Positions 55,590-64,000 of a stretch of DNA of 64,000 nt are shown one piece after another. The translations under genes and the position numbers were made by a program. Location: contig NZ_WOXT01000004.1 in the NCBI RefSeq assembly GCF_009740395.1, positions 310,001 through 374,000 on the forward strand, written 5' to 3'. The notes beneath the pieces were generated by a model. That model was not told the origin of the DNA. It made no database searches and worked only from the letters and a program-made list of their open reading frames with translations. Position 1 is the stretch's first letter; every line of letters starts with the position of its first letter. The stretch is from Noviluteimonas gilva (GTDB taxonomy: Bacteria; Pseudomonadota; Gammaproteobacteria; Xanthomonadales; Xanthomonadaceae).

Positions 55590-56477
55590 TTACCCGCGCA
55601 AGAGGTCATTGATCGAGGTCTTCGAACGGGTCTTCGCATCCACCTGCTTGACGATCACCGCGCAGTACAGCGAGTGCGAGCCATCCTCCGCCGGCAGCGA
55701 ACCGGAGACGACCACCGAACCCGGCGGCACGTAACCGTAGGTGATTTCCTTCGTCGCGCGGTTGTAGATGCGCGTGCTCTGGCCTAGGAAGACGCCCATC
55801 CCGATCACGCTGTGGTGGCCGACGACCACGCCTTCGACCACTTCCGAGCGCGCACCGATGAAGCAATGGTCTTCGATGATCGTCGGCGAGGCCTGCAGCG
55901 GTTCCAGCACGCCGCCGATGCCCGCGCCGCCGGAGATATGGCAATGCTTGCCGACCTGCGCGCACGACCCGACCGTCGCCCAGGTATCGACCATCGTGTT
56001 GGCGCCGACATGCGCGCCGATGTTCACGAAACTGGGCATCAGCACGACGTCCTTGCCCAGATACGTGCCGCGGCGCACGACCGTGCCCGGCACCACGCGC
56101 ACGCCCAGCTTGCGGAACTGCGATTCGCCGAAGCCCTGGAAGCGCAGCGGCACCTTGTCCCAGAACGGCGCCGGCTCGCCTTCCATCAGCGTCATGTCGC
56201 GCGTGCGGAAGTACAGCAGCACCGCTTTCTTCAGCCACTCGTTGACCTGCCAGCCGCCTTTGCCATCAGGCTCGGCGACGCGGAACTCGCCGCTCTCCAT
56301 GCCTTCGATCACGCGCTCGACCGACGGGCGCGTGGCCCACTCGATCTCTTCGGGCGTAAGCATCGTGCGGCGCTCCCACGCGCTGTCGATGTGGAACTTC
56401 AGCTCCTCCACGCTCAGGCCCGGCGCGGGCTGCGGCGTGGTGGATGCCTTCTTCCTCGTGGTCTTGCGGGCGGTCAT
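55590..56477 (-). CDS. dapD: Tetrahydrodipicolinate N-succinyltransferase
   Basis: The 295-residue product has an N-terminal helical domain, then a left-handed beta-helix of hexapeptide repeats ([62 protein letters not shown]). It transfers succinyl from succinyl-CoA to tetrahydrodipicolinate in lysine/diaminopimelate synthesis. A basic 18-residue N-terminal extension ([12 protein letters not shown]) makes it longer than the 274-residue E. coli protein. The ATG overlaps the glnD stop by 4 nt. Confidence 0.96.
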   Translation of the reverse strand: MTARKTTRKKASTTPQPAPGLSVEELKFHIDSAWERRTMLTPEEIEWATRPSVERVIEGMESGEFRVAEPDGKGGWQVNEWLKKAVLLYFRTRDMTLMEGEPAPFWDKVPLRFQGFGESQFRKLGVRVVPGTVVRRGTYLGKDVVLMPSFVNIGAHVGANTMVDTWATVGSCAQVGKHCHISGGAGIGGVLEPLQASPTIIEDHCFIGARSEVVEGVVVGHHSVIGMGVFLGQSTRIYNRATKEITYGYVPPGSVVVSGSLPAEDGSHSLYCAVIVKQVDAKTRSKTSINDLLRG

Positions 56478-59116
56478 CGTGGATCTCCATCGAAAAGGGC
56501 CGACAGCGCCGCGCGCAGGGCGTCGCGGCGCGCGTCGTCGAGCGCGTGGTCGCGCTCGTCGGTGAGTTGGAACACGTCCTCGGCGCGGGCGCCGAAGGTC
56601 GCGATGCGTGCATCGTGCACGCGCAGGCGCTGTGCACGGAAGACCTGCGTGACATCGGCGAGCAGGCCCGGTCGATCGGTGCAGACCAAACTGAGCAAGG
56701 TGCGGCGCCCGTCGGCGGCATCGACGAACCCGATCTGCGGTGCGATGCGGAAATGTCGCAGGTGGCGCGGCTGGTTGCGGCGCACCGGCTTGATCGTGTC
56801 GAGGTTCGCCACGGCGAGCGCGGTCGTCAGGCGTCGCTCGACTTCCTCCGCCGCCACCGCACGCTGGCCTTCGGCCGGCAGCACTTCGAACGTATCGAAC
56901 ACGCGCGCATCCGGGCCGTCGAACAGGCGCGCCTGCATGATCGCCAGGCCCGCGCGATCCAACGTCGCGACGATCGCCGCGAACAGGCCGTCGCGATCGG
57001 GCGCGAGCACGAACACTTCCAATGCACCGATGCGCGCCGCGCCCTGTGCGTTCAGAGTGCGCGCACTCACGCGCACGACGTCGGGCTTCGCGCCGCGCAC
57101 GACGGTGGCCTGCCACGCGATCTGGTCGGGCCGCGCACGCAGGAAGGTTTCATCGGGCATCAGCGCGAACAGGCGCTGCGCTTCTTCGGCCGCGATGCCG
57201 AATTGCGCGAGCAGCGTCTGCGCGGACGCCCGCGCTTCGGCGATGCGGTCGGCGGCGGCGACGGGATGCTCGAGGCCACGACGCAAGGCCAGGCGCGTCG
57301 CCGTGTAGAGATCGGCGAGCAGGCGGTCCTTCCACGCGTTCCACAACTTCGGCGAGGTGCCGGCGATGTCGGCGCAGGTCAGCAGGTACAGCAAGTCCAG
57401 GCGTTCGCGGTCGGCGACTTCGTGCGCGAAGCGATGGATGACCTCGGGATCGGAGATGTCCTGCTTCTGCGCGGTGATCGACATCAACAGGTGCTTGCGC
57501 ACGAGCCACGCGATGAGTTCGGTGTCGGCGTCGCTCAGGCCGTGCGCGACGCCGAATTCGCGTGCGTCGACGGCGCCGAGTTCGGAGTGATCGCCGCCCC
57601 GCCCCTTCGCGATATCGTGGAAGAGGCCGGCGAGCAGCAGCAATTCCGGCTTGCGCAGGCGTGGGTGCACTTCGTGCGCAATCGAGAAGCGCTCGTCCTG
57701 CGTACCCGCGGCGAAGCCGGCGATGTTCCGTAGCACCGCGAGCGTGTGCTGGTCGACGGTGAAGACATGGAACAGGTCGAACTGCATGCGACCGGATACC
57801 TGCGCGAACGCCGGCAACCAGCGCGCGAGCACACCAAGCCGCGCGAGGCGCGCGACGGTCTCGACCGCATGCGGACCACGCAGCAGCGCGATGAACTGTG
57901 CGCGCAGCTCGGGCGTCGCGTCGGTATACGCGGGAATGGTCGGCAGCGACTCGGCCAGCGCGCGCGCCGTTTGCGAATGTAGGCCGCGGATGCACGGTTG
58001 CGCCGCCCAGGTCGCGAACAACGCGAAGATCGCCGCGGTGTCGCCGTTCGGCCACTGTGGATCGCGCGCGGCGAGATAGCCGCGGCGCAATTCGAACGCA
58101 GCGTCGATCGGCTCGGGCGCGACTTCGCCTTCGAGTTGTTCCTCGAAGCGTTGCAGCAACCGATCGTTGATGCGCAGCACGATGGACGCGCTGCGATAGA
58201 AGCCCTGCATCATTTGTTCGACGGCGAGCGTGCCGTCGGCATCGACGTGCCCCAGGCGCGTGGCGAGCGTCTTCTGGTGATCGAAACGCAGGCGTTCTTC
58301 GCGGCGATTGGCGACCAGGTGCAAGCCGTAACGCAGGCGGGCGAGCGCGCGGCGTTCGCGTTCGAGCGTGGCGTATTCGTCGGCACCGAGCTGACCGAGG
58401 GCGATCATGCCCTGCGCATCGCGCTGGCCGAGCACGCGCAGCGCCATCCAGCGCAGCGTCTGGATATCGCGCAGGCCGCCCGGGCCTTCCTTGAGATTGG
58501 GTTCGAGGTTGTCCGAGGTGTCGCCGAAGCGCGCTTGCCGCACGCGCTGTTCCTCGCGCTTGGCGCGGAAGTATTCGCGCGCGGGCCACACATGGCGCGT
58601 GTCGATGGCGTGCAGCAGCGCGCGCAGGTCGTGTTCGTCGGCCACCAGCGGGCGCGCTTCGGACAGCGCGGTGAGCACGGTGATGTCTTCGCGCGCGGCG
58701 CTGGTGCATTCGTTGTGCGAACGCACGGCGTGGCCGGTCGGCAGGCCCGCGTCCCACAGCAGCGCGAAGAAGCGTGCGAGGGCGTCGTGTTGCGCGGTCT
58801 GCGCATCGGGTTCGGCGAGAACGAGCAGGTCGATATCCGACTGCGGATACAACTCGCCGCGGCCGTAGCCACCGACGGCGAACAGCGCGAGCTTCACGTC
58901 ATCGGCGATGCATTGCGACCAGGCGTCGCGCACGATCGCGTCGACCGCCATCGCGCGGTCGCGCAGCAGCGTGTCGATGTCTTCGTTGCGGTCGAAACGC
59001 GCAGCGAGCGCGGCATCGGCGTCGATCAGGCGCGCACGCGCCTGCGCGGCCCATGCGGCGGGTTCGCTCGGCGGCGCGCTCGCCGCCGGCCTGGAGGCGG
59101 CGGCGGGATCTGTCAT
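56474..59116 (-). CDS. glnD: Bifunctional PII uridylyltransferase/uridylyl-removing enzyme
   Basis: The 880-residue product has a nucleotidyltransferase domain ([22 protein letters not shown], about 80-100) and an HD domain for de-uridylylation ([23 protein letters not shown], about 500). Two C-terminal ACT domains follow ([35 protein letters not shown]) that sense glutamine. GlnD controls PII and thus nitrogen metabolism. It overlaps map upstream and dapD downstream by 4 nt each, so the operon is tightly coupled. Confidence 0.97.
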   Translation of the reverse strand: MTDPAAASRPAASAPPSEPAAWAAQARARLIDADAALAARFDRNEDIDTLLRDRAMAVDAIVRDAWSQCIADDVKLALFAVGGYGRGELYPQSDIDLLVLAEPDAQTAQHDALARFFALLWDAGLPTGHAVRSHNECTSAAREDITVLTALSEARPLVADEHDLRALLHAIDTRHVWPAREYFRAKREEQRVRQARFGDTSDNLEPNLKEGPGGLRDIQTLRWMALRVLGQRDAQGMIALGQLGADEYATLERERRALARLRYGLHLVANRREERLRFDHQKTLATRLGHVDADGTLAVEQMMQGFYRSASIVLRINDRLLQRFEEQLEGEVAPEPIDAAFELRRGYLAARDPQWPNGDTAAIFALFATWAAQPCIRGLHSQTARALAESLPTIPAYTDATPELRAQFIALLRGPHAVETVARLARLGVLARWLPAFAQVSGRMQFDLFHVFTVDQHTLAVLRNIAGFAAGTQDERFSIAHEVHPRLRKPELLLLAGLFHDIAKGRGGDHSELGAVDAREFGVAHGLSDADTELIAWLVRKHLLMSITAQKQDISDPEVIHRFAHEVADRERLDLLYLLTCADIAGTSPKLWNAWKDRLLADLYTATRLALRRGLEHPVAAADRIAEARASAQTLLAQFGIAAEEAQRLFALMPDETFLRARPDQIAWQATVVRGAKPDVVRVSARTLNAQGAARIGALEVFVLAPDRDGLFAAIVATLDRAGLAIMQARLFDGPDARVFDTFEVLPAEGQRAVAAEEVERRLTTALAVANLDTIKPVRRNQPRHLRHFRIAPQIGFVDAADGRRTLLSLVCTDRPGLLADVTQVFRAQRLRVHDARIATFGARAEDVFQLTDERDHALDDARRDALRAALSALFDGDPR

Positions 59117-59889
59117 AGGTCGTTGTCGTCGCCGGGGACGCGGGTGAGGATCTCGACGCCGTCGTCGGTCACCACCACCGTGTGTTCCCACTGGGCCGAA
59201 AGCTTGCGGTCCTTGGTCACCACGGTCCAACCGTCGGGCAGCAGCTTGGTGTGGCGTGCGCCTTCGTTGATCATCGGTTCGATCGTGAAGGTCATGCCCT
59301 TCTTGAGCACCAGGCCTTCGCCCGGGCGGCCGTAATGCAGCACCTGCGGGTCTTCGTGATAGACCGTGCCGATGCCGTGGCCGCAGTACTCGCGCACCAC
59401 GCTGAAGCGTTCGCCTTCGGCGAATTGCTGGATCGCATGGCCGATGTCGCCGAGCGTGGCGCCCGGCTTGACGGTGCGGATGCCGCGGAACATCGCCTCG
59501 CGCGTGGTGTCCACCAGCCGCTTGGCCATCACCGACGGCGCGCCGACGTAGTACATGCGCGAGGTGTCGCCATGCCAGCCGTCCTTGATGACGGTGACGT
59601 CGATGTTGACGATGTCGCCGTCCTTCAGGACCTTGGCTTCGCTCGGGATGCCGTGGCAGATGACGTTGTTGACGGACGTGCAGACGGTCGCGGGGAAGCC
59701 CCGGTAACCGACGTTGGCCGGGATGGCCTGCTGCACGTTGACGATGTGGTCGTGGCAGATGCGGTCGAGTTCGGCGGTGGTCACGCCCGGCTTCACGTGC
59801 GGGGCGACGACTTGCAGGACCTCGGCGGCCAGGCGGCCGGCGACGCGCATCTTCTCGATGTCCTCGGGGGACTTGATGGTGATCGACAT
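59113..59889 (-). CDS. map: Methionine aminopeptidase, type I
   Basis: The 258-residue product keeps all metal ligands: [17 protein letters not shown] (two Asp), [12 protein letters not shown] (His), FTIEPMI (Glu) and WEHTVVV (Glu). It removes the initiator methionine from nascent proteins in the cytosol. It is the first gene of the map-glnD-dapD-yffB-dapE operon and is divergent from rpsB, an arrangement common in gammaproteobacteria. Confidence 0.97.
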   Translation of the reverse strand: MSITIKSPEDIEKMRVAGRLAAEVLQVVAPHVKPGVTTAELDRICHDHIVNVQQAIPANVGYRGFPATVCTSVNNVICHGIPSEAKVLKDGDIVNIDVTVIKDGWHGDTSRMYYVGAPSVMAKRLVDTTREAMFRGIRTVKPGATLGDIGHAIQQFAEGERFSVVREYCGHGIGTVYHEDPQVLHYGRPGEGLVLKKGMTFTIEPMINEGARHTKLLPDGWTVVTKDRKLSAQWEHTVVVTDDGVEILTRVPGDDNDL

Positions 59890-59955
59890 GGGGGGATTAT
59901 CGCCTCCCGGGGCCCTTCCCGGCCATCACATCCCCGCGCCGGAGCGTTCCACGAC

Positions 59956-59985
59956 TTGCCCGCAAGTGGCTGGAACCGCTAGAAT
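59956..59985 (+). promoter_or_regulatory. Sigma-70 promoter of rpsB
   Basis: TTGCCC (59956-59961) and TAGAAT (59980-59985) are 18 nt apart, a strong match to the consensus. Transcription should start near 59992, giving a 5' leader of about 190 nt. The same 293-nt gap must hold the divergent map promoter, which I could not place. Confidence 0.65.
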
Positions 59986-59991
59986 TCCGCT

Positions 59992-60182
59992 CCTTCCCGT
60001 GGCACATGCCCCCGGAAGCCGCCCACGAGGGGCGTCACCCTCGAATCCACACCTGCCGCAACAGCCCGCCCCGGGGTGCCTCGCAAGAGGTTCGGAGGCG
60101 GAAGCGACAGGGAGGCCCAACCCCGGAACCATCGTCCGCCCCAACCAATGGGCGGCAGGTTCCACTGTCAGGAGTTACCGCA
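59992..60182 (+). promoter_or_regulatory. Long 5' leader of rpsB, probable autoregulatory region
   Basis: About 190 nt separate the promoter from the rpsB start. In E. coli and relatives the rpsB leader binds ribosomal protein S2 and represses its own operon, and a similar role is inferred here. The leader ends with a clear ribosome binding site (CAGGAG, ending 60174). I did not find a reading frame of interest in it. Confidence 0.45.
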
Positions 60183-60998
60183 ATGTCCCAGGTCACCATG
60201 CGCCAGATGCTGGAAGCCGGCGTCCACTTCGGCCACCAGACGCGCTACTGGAATCCCAAGATGGGCCCGTACATCTTCGGCGCCCGCGGCAAGATCCACA
60301 TCATCAACCTCGAGAAGACGATGCCGCTCTTCTCCGACGCGATGAACTTCATCTCGGCCATCGCGCAGAAGCGCGGCACCATCCTGTTCGTCGGCACCAA
60401 GCGCTCGGCGCGCGAGGCGATCAAGGAAGAAGCCACGCGTTGCAGCATGCCGTACATGACGCAGCGTTGGCTGGGCGGCACGCTCACCAACTTCCGCACG
60501 GTCAAGCAGTCGGTCCAGCGCCTGAAGGAACTGGAAGCCGGCGAAACCGACGGCACGTTCCAGAAGCTGGTCAAGCACGAAGTGCTCGGCCTGCGCCGTG
60601 AGCGCGACAAGCTCGAAGCCTCGCTCGGCGGCATCAAGGACATGAACCGCCTGCCCGACGCGCTGTTCGTGATCGACATCGGCCACGAAGACATCGCCGT
60701 CAAGGAAGCCAAGAAGCTCGGCATCCCGGTGATCGCGGTCGTCGACACCAACTACGATCCGGCCCTGGTCGACTACGCCATCCCGGGCAACGACGATGCC
60801 ATCCGTGCCGTGCAGCTGTACGCCCGCGCCGCGGCCGACGCCGTGCTCGAAGGCAAGGCTGCCGCTCCGTCGGCCGCCAACGTGCGCGAAGAAGACTTCG
60901 CCGAAGCCGCCGGCGCCGAAGGCGACGACAAGAAGGGCCCGCGCCGCGCCCCGGCCAAGAAGGCCGCCCCGCGCAAGCCGGCCGCCAAGGCCGAGTAA
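60183..60998 (+). CDS. rpsB: 30S ribosomal protein S2
   Basis: The 271-residue product has the S2 signature [22 protein letters not shown] at its start and [38 protein letters not shown] further on. A basic, alanine-rich C-terminal tail of about 35 residues extends beyond the E. coli protein. S2 is part of the small ribosomal subunit. tsf follows 107 nt later, as usual. Confidence 0.98.
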   Translation: MSQVTMRQMLEAGVHFGHQTRYWNPKMGPYIFGARGKIHIINLEKTMPLFSDAMNFISAIAQKRGTILFVGTKRSAREAIKEEATRCSMPYMTQRWLGGTLTNFRTVKQSVQRLKELEAGETDGTFQKLVKHEVLGLRRERDKLEASLGGIKDMNRLPDALFVIDIGHEDIAVKEAKKLGIPVIAVVDTNYDPALVDYAIPGNDDAIRAVQLYARAAADAVLEGKAAAPSAANVREEDFAEAAGAEGDDKKGPRRAPAKKAAPRKPAAKAE

Positions 60999-61012
60999 GC
61001 ATCGGCTGTCAC

Positions 61013-61038
61013 GCAGCCGCGCAAGACTGCGCGGCTGC
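61013..61038 (+). terminator. Hairpin between rpsB and tsf
   Basis: Perfect 11-bp stem (GCAGCCGCGCA with complement) and AGAC loop, 14 nt after the rpsB stop, followed by a mixed T-containing stretch. It probably acts as a leaky terminator or mRNA end that sets the rpsB:tsf ratio. Confidence 0.5.
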
Positions 61039-61048
61039 TGCTCGTTTC

Positions 61049-61082
61049 GTCATTCCTGCCGCCCTGCGTTCGCAGGGATGAC
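61049..61082. repeat. REP-type palindrome (GTCATYCCTGC)
   Basis: GTCATTCCTGC and GCAGGGATGAC form an 11-bp inverted repeat with one mismatch. It is of the GTCATCCCTGCG type widely scattered between genes in Lysobacteraceae. It lies 23 nt before the tsf start. Confidence 0.55.
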
Positions 61083-61105
61083 ACCCATTTTCCAGAGGAA
61101 CCCCC

Positions 61106-61987
61106 ATGGCTGAAATCACCGCTTCCCTCGTCAAGGAACTGCGCGAGCGCACCGGCGCCGGCATGATGGAGTGCAAGAAGGCACTCACCGAAAACAACGG
61201 CGACATCGAAGCCTCGGCCGAATGGCTGCGCAAGTCGGGCCTGGCCAAGGCCGACAAGAAGGCCGGCCGCGTGGCCGCCGAAGGCCGCATCTCGGTCGCC
61301 CAGTCGGGCAACAAAGCCGTGCTGGTCGAGATCAACTCCGAAACCGACTTCGTGGCGAAGGACGACAACTTCATCCGCTTCGCCGACGCCGTCGCGCAGA
61401 CCGCGCTGACGTCCGGCGCCGCCGACGTCGAAGCGCTCAAGTCCGCGAAGATGCCCTCGGGCGAAACGGTCGAGGAAACGCGCGCCGCCGTGATCTCCAA
61501 GGTCGGCGAGAACGTGCAGGTCCGTCGCCTCGTGCGCATCGACACCGCCAACAACGTCGCGGCCTACGTGCACACCGGCAACAAGATCGGCGTGCTCGTG
61601 GAACTCAAGGGCGGCGACGCCGACCTGGCCCGCGGCATCGCGATGCACATCGCCGCGCTGAATCCGCCGCACAACAAGGCCGCCGACGTGCCGGCCGACT
61701 TCGTCGCGAAGGAAAAGGAAATCGAACTGGCCAAGATGTCCGACAAGGACAAGCAGAAGCCGGCCGAAATCCTCGAGAAGATCATCAGCGGCAAGATCGC
61801 GAAGATCGTCAACGAAGTGACGCTGTACGGCCAGCCGTACGCGCTGGACCAGGACAAGACGGTCGAAGCCACGGTGAAGGCCGCCGGCGCCGATGTCGTC
61901 GGCTTCCAGCGTCTCGCCGTCGGCGAAGGCATCGAGAAGGTGAAGGAAGACTACGCCGCCGAAGTGGCCAAGGCGATGCAGGTCTGA
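61106..61987 (+). CDS. tsf: Elongation factor Ts
   Basis: The 293-residue product starts [20 protein letters not shown] with the [10 protein letters not shown] motif that contacts EF-Tu near residue 80. The ending [19 protein letters not shown] is typical. EF-Ts exchanges GDP for GTP on EF-Tu. It is co-transcribed with rpsB at least in part, and a strong terminator follows. Confidence 0.98.
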   Translation: MAEITASLVKELRERTGAGMMECKKALTENNGDIEASAEWLRKSGLAKADKKAGRVAAEGRISVAQSGNKAVLVEINSETDFVAKDDNFIRFADAVAQTALTSGAADVEALKSAKMPSGETVEETRAAVISKVGENVQVRRLVRIDTANNVAAYVHTGNKIGVLVELKGGDADLARGIAMHIAALNPPHNKAADVPADFVAKEKEIELAKMSDKDKQKPAEILEKIISGKIAKIVNEVTLYGQPYALDQDKTVEATVKAAGADVVGFQRLAVGEGIEKVKEDYAAEVAKAMQV

Positions 61988-62010
61988 TCCACCGCGACAA
62001 GTGAACGACG

Positions 62011-62038
62011 AAAAACCCGCGGGTGACCGCGGGTTTTT
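62011..62038. terminator. Intrinsic terminator of tsf
   Basis: Twelve-bp stem (AAAAACCCGCGG and complement), GTGA loop and TTTTT tail, 24 nt after the tsf stop. The symmetric A/T runs make it bidirectional. The following stretch to 62270 shows no gene or recognisable element. Confidence 0.9.
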
Positions 62039-62270
62039 CTTTGTCTGTGAATGGCCGTTGATCGTGGCGTTGGCTTGAGGCACGATGCCTCGCGTTGGAC
62101 CGATGCAAGAGTTCGTGGCGGAAGGCGTGGTCGAGTTGGAGCCTTCGCGTCAATCAGTGCGATTGGGAGACCGACACTCCCAGGCGGCCCGATGGCTCTC
62201 CGCCATGAGCCAGTTCCCGACCAAGCCACACGGTTGACTAAGGGAATACTTCTACGGCCCGGACCAACAC

Positions 62271-62756
62271 TCAGCCAAGGGCTCCCAGACGGGAGCCCTT
62301 CGGTTTTACGGGGTGCCTGATCGCAGTGACGATCGAGTAGAACGGGCGTTCCGCGGTGCCGCGCTCCTCGACGATGACCTCTCCATTCGCGTTGCAGAAG
62401 ATCGCCACGCGCCGGCCCGTCTCCCAGTACACGTGCGCGCCGGGCCGCAGGATTCCGGCGACGAATTCGCAGACCGCGTCCATTGCCTCGCCATGCTCCG
62501 CGACATGGTGGAACCGCCGCGCCCAGATGTGGCGGAACCCGAAGCCATTCTGGCTGAAGCGACTTCCTGTATGGCGGCCATAGCGGAGCACGATGTCTCC
62601 GCCTGCGAAGATGGTCCTGCCTGCATGCACGACCTCCGGCATGGCGCCGAAACACGCGGTGCCGTTCGATGGATGCTGCAAGCGGCTTTCCACGCTCCAG
62701 CGTGTCGCTGGAATCGGCGTGTACTTCCACTTCCTGCGGACGATGGCATCTTCCAT
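62271..62756 (-). CDS. Orphan protein, possible BECR-fold (PBECR-like) nuclease
   Basis: The 161-residue product has no signal or membrane segment. Its second half reads GFGFRHIWARRF, then AVCEFVAGILRPGAHVYWE, RRVAIFCNANGEVIVEERG and FYSIVTAIR. The order of His helix, strand and final strand with a closing TA is like the barnase-EndoU-ColicinD-RelE superfamily members found in phages. This resemblance is by eye only. The frame ends inside a terminator-like hairpin (62277-62300). The ATG at 62756 is weakly supported; a GTG at 62765 is possible. Confidence 0.55.
   Translation of the reverse strand: MEDAIVRRKWKYTPIPATRWSVESRLQHPSNGTACFGAMPEVVHAGRTIFAGGDIVLRYGRHTGSRFSQNGFGFRHIWARRFHHVAEHGEAMDAVCEFVAGILRPGAHVYWETGRRVAIFCNANGEVIVEERGTAERPFYSIVTAIRHPVKPKGSRLGALG
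62277..62300 (+). terminator. Stem-loop with T-run at the 3' end of the orphan gene
   Basis: Ten-bp perfect stem (AAGGGCTCCC/GGGAGCCCTT), AGAC loop, then CGGTTTT on the plus strand. It overlaps the last codons of the minus-strand gene at 62271, so it could stop plus-strand transcripts entering that gene. Confidence 0.5.
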
Positions 62757-62843
62757 CCGCTGCACTCTTCCAGCGAGCGCACGACGGCGAGAAGGCGATG
62801 CGCGCTCGATGTTGCGCCCGCAGGTTCGCCAATGGGAAGGCGT

Positions 62844-63719
62844 TCAATCCAGCGTGACGTGCTCTGCCAGGTGATGCGCCGCCGTCGCGATGCGTCGCAG
62901 ATGGCGTGACTCCGGATGCGTCAACAACCACAGCTGCGTTTCGGCATCCGTGAGCGGCTCGGTGAGTGCAACCAGGTCGTGGCGATCGCGCGCAAGGAAC
63001 AGCGGCAACACGCCCACGCCCAGCCCCGCGGCGATGCCTTCGGCGACCGACAAGATGCTGTTCACCTGCACGCGCGGGACGATCCCGGGCATGTGGCGTT
63101 TGCGCCACAGCACGCCCTGGTGTTGCGGAAGCGCTTCGTCGGGCGCGATCCACGGGCTTGTCGCGGGATCGGGCTTGCGACCGCGCGTGCGCGGCCCGTA
63201 GATCGCGACGCGAATCGTGCCGAGATGCTTGCCGACGACATGGTCTGGCGGACGCGAGGTCGCGCGCAGTGCGATGTCCGCGTCGCGCTTGGTGAGGCTC
63301 GCGAGTTCGTGGCTCGCGTTGATTTCGAACGACAACAACGGATGCGTTTGCGACAGATCGCGCAACGCGGGCAGTAACAGGCCGTGCAGCAAGGTGTCCG
63401 TCGTGCTGATGCGCACCGTGCCCGACACCGCCTGCCCCGGCGCCTGCGCGACGCCGCGCGCGGTCTCGAGTTCGGTTTCGATGCGCTCGGCGTGTCGCGC
63501 GAGTTGCGCGCCCAGTTCGCTCGGGCGATAGCCGGCGCGCGTGCGTTCGAACAGCCGCTGCTGCAACCCCTTCTCGACGCGCTGCAGCGCGCGGAACACC
63601 GTGGACGCGTCGACACCCAGCAATTCGCCCGCCGCCGCGAGCGTGCCCCGCCGCGCGAGGGCGAGCACGACGCGCAGATCCGCAGGGCCCAGCTCGTATT
63701 GCACGGATGCAACTGGCAT
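62844..63719 (-). CDS. LysR-family transcriptional regulator
   Basis: The product is 291 residues from the ATG at 63719; a GTG at 63731 is possible. The winged helix-turn-helix is at residues 10-65 (LRVVLALARRGTLAAAGELLGVDASTVFRALQRVE). The effector domain (RISTTDTLLHGLLLPALRDL) starts near residue 95. It is divergent from the DoxX-family gene at 63794, which it probably regulates. Confidence 0.92.
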   Translation of the reverse strand: MPVASVQYELGPADLRVVLALARRGTLAAAGELLGVDASTVFRALQRVEKGLQQRLFERTRAGYRPSELGAQLARHAERIETELETARGVAQAPGQAVSGTVRISTTDTLLHGLLLPALRDLSQTHPLLSFEINASHELASLTKRDADIALRATSRPPDHVVGKHLGTIRVAIYGPRTRGRKPDPATSPWIAPDEALPQHQGVLWRKRHMPGIVPRVQVNSILSVAEGIAAGLGVGVLPLFLARDRHDLVALTEPLTDAETQLWLLTHPESRHLRRIATAAHHLAEHVTLD

Positions 63720-63793
63720 TTGTGATTCCACATATTCCGATTGCGTCGTCGCAATCCTAGAGTGCGTCCACCTTCACCGCAACCGAGCTCCCC

Positions 63794-64000
63794 ATGGACA
63801 CCCGCACCTACGCCCCGCTGCTGCTCCGCCTCGCGCTCGCCGCGATGTGGCTGTCGCACGCCCTGCTCAAGATCCTCGTCTTCACCCTGCCCGGCACGGC
63901 CGCTTTCTTCGAATCCAAGGGCATCCCGGGCTTCCTCGCCTACCCCGTTGTCGTCGCCGAGCTCGCCGGCGGCTTGGCGATCCTTGCCGGCTTCTACGCA
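63794..64000 (+). CDS. DoxX-family membrane protein (3' end beyond window)
   Basis: Sixty-nine codons are visible from the ATG at 63794 to the window edge. RLALAAMWLSHALLKILVF forms the first helix, FFESKGIPGFLAYPVVVAELAGGLAILAGFY the loop and second helix, typical of DoxX/DoxD membrane proteins. It is divergent from a LysR regulator across 74 nt. Role unknown, often linked to thiol or quinone stress. Confidence 0.85.
   Translation, partial: MDTRTYAPLLLRLALAAMWLSHALLKILVFTLPGTAAFFESKGIPGFLAYPVVVAELAGGLAILAGFYA

Noticed and set aside
62039-62270. Small RNA or attachment site after tsf
   Set aside because: No tRNA-like, repeat or promoter-terminator arrangement was seen in this 230-nt stretch beyond the tsf terminator.

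Overview
The window is a GC-rich (roughly two thirds G+C) gammaproteobacterial chromosome segment that looks like a Lysobacter-type member of the Lysobacteraceae (Xanthomonadaceae). The assignment rests on the run map-glnD-dapD-yffB-dapE-asnB beside a divergent rpsB-tsf pair, on many TolB/TPR, S8, S41 and TorF-porin type proteins, and on codon use. It is an inference from content, not a database match.

Layout. 0-9 kb: a truncated DsbA/FrnE-like gene, an exported crotonase, a LysR and a GlxA-type AraC regulator on the minus strand. Divergent from these is a plus-strand cassette of short-chain dehydrogenase, DHA2 drug exporter, HlyD adaptor, NmrA-like reductase and an alpha/beta hydrolase. 9.1-17.8 kb: a TorF-like porin directly followed by kdpF-A-B-C-D-E for high-affinity potassium uptake. 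17.8-24 kb: exported hydrolase, cupin, FMN reductase, and a trimeric autotransporter adhesin whose gene runs into a subtilisin-like protease. 24.1-32 kb: two two-component systems, a lipoprotein hydrolase, Ohr, a split DipZ-like thiol module (thioredoxin plus CcdA) and a second exported cupin. 32-39.6 kb: a TolB/TPR membrane protein, a lower-GC group of orphan membrane proteins and lipoproteins, a TonB-C protein and an S41 protease. 39.8-41.5 kb: a lipoprotein paralogue of the 8-kb hydrolase.

41.5-43.5 kb: a 1.9-kb low-GC insert at tRNA-Leu(CAG), bounded by copies of the tRNA 3' end. It carries a putative abortive-infection membrane protein, a small DUF2251-like protein and an eroded XRE regulator. 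43.5-52.1 kb: an OmpR-type two-component pair, parC, tpm, a penicillin-acylase family enzyme and OmpW.

52.1-59.9 kb: the minus-strand housekeeping operon map-glnD-dapD-yffB-dapE, then asnB behind its own leader. That leader encodes a 25-residue peptide with five asparagines in seven residues, followed by a strong hairpin and a complementary upstream segment. This is a candidate asparagine-responsive attenuator and is the most interesting item here. 59.9-64 kb: rpsB-tsf, an orphan gene of possible nuclease fold, a LysR regulator and a truncated DoxX-family gene.

No rRNA, CRISPR array, insertion sequence or complete prophage was seen.
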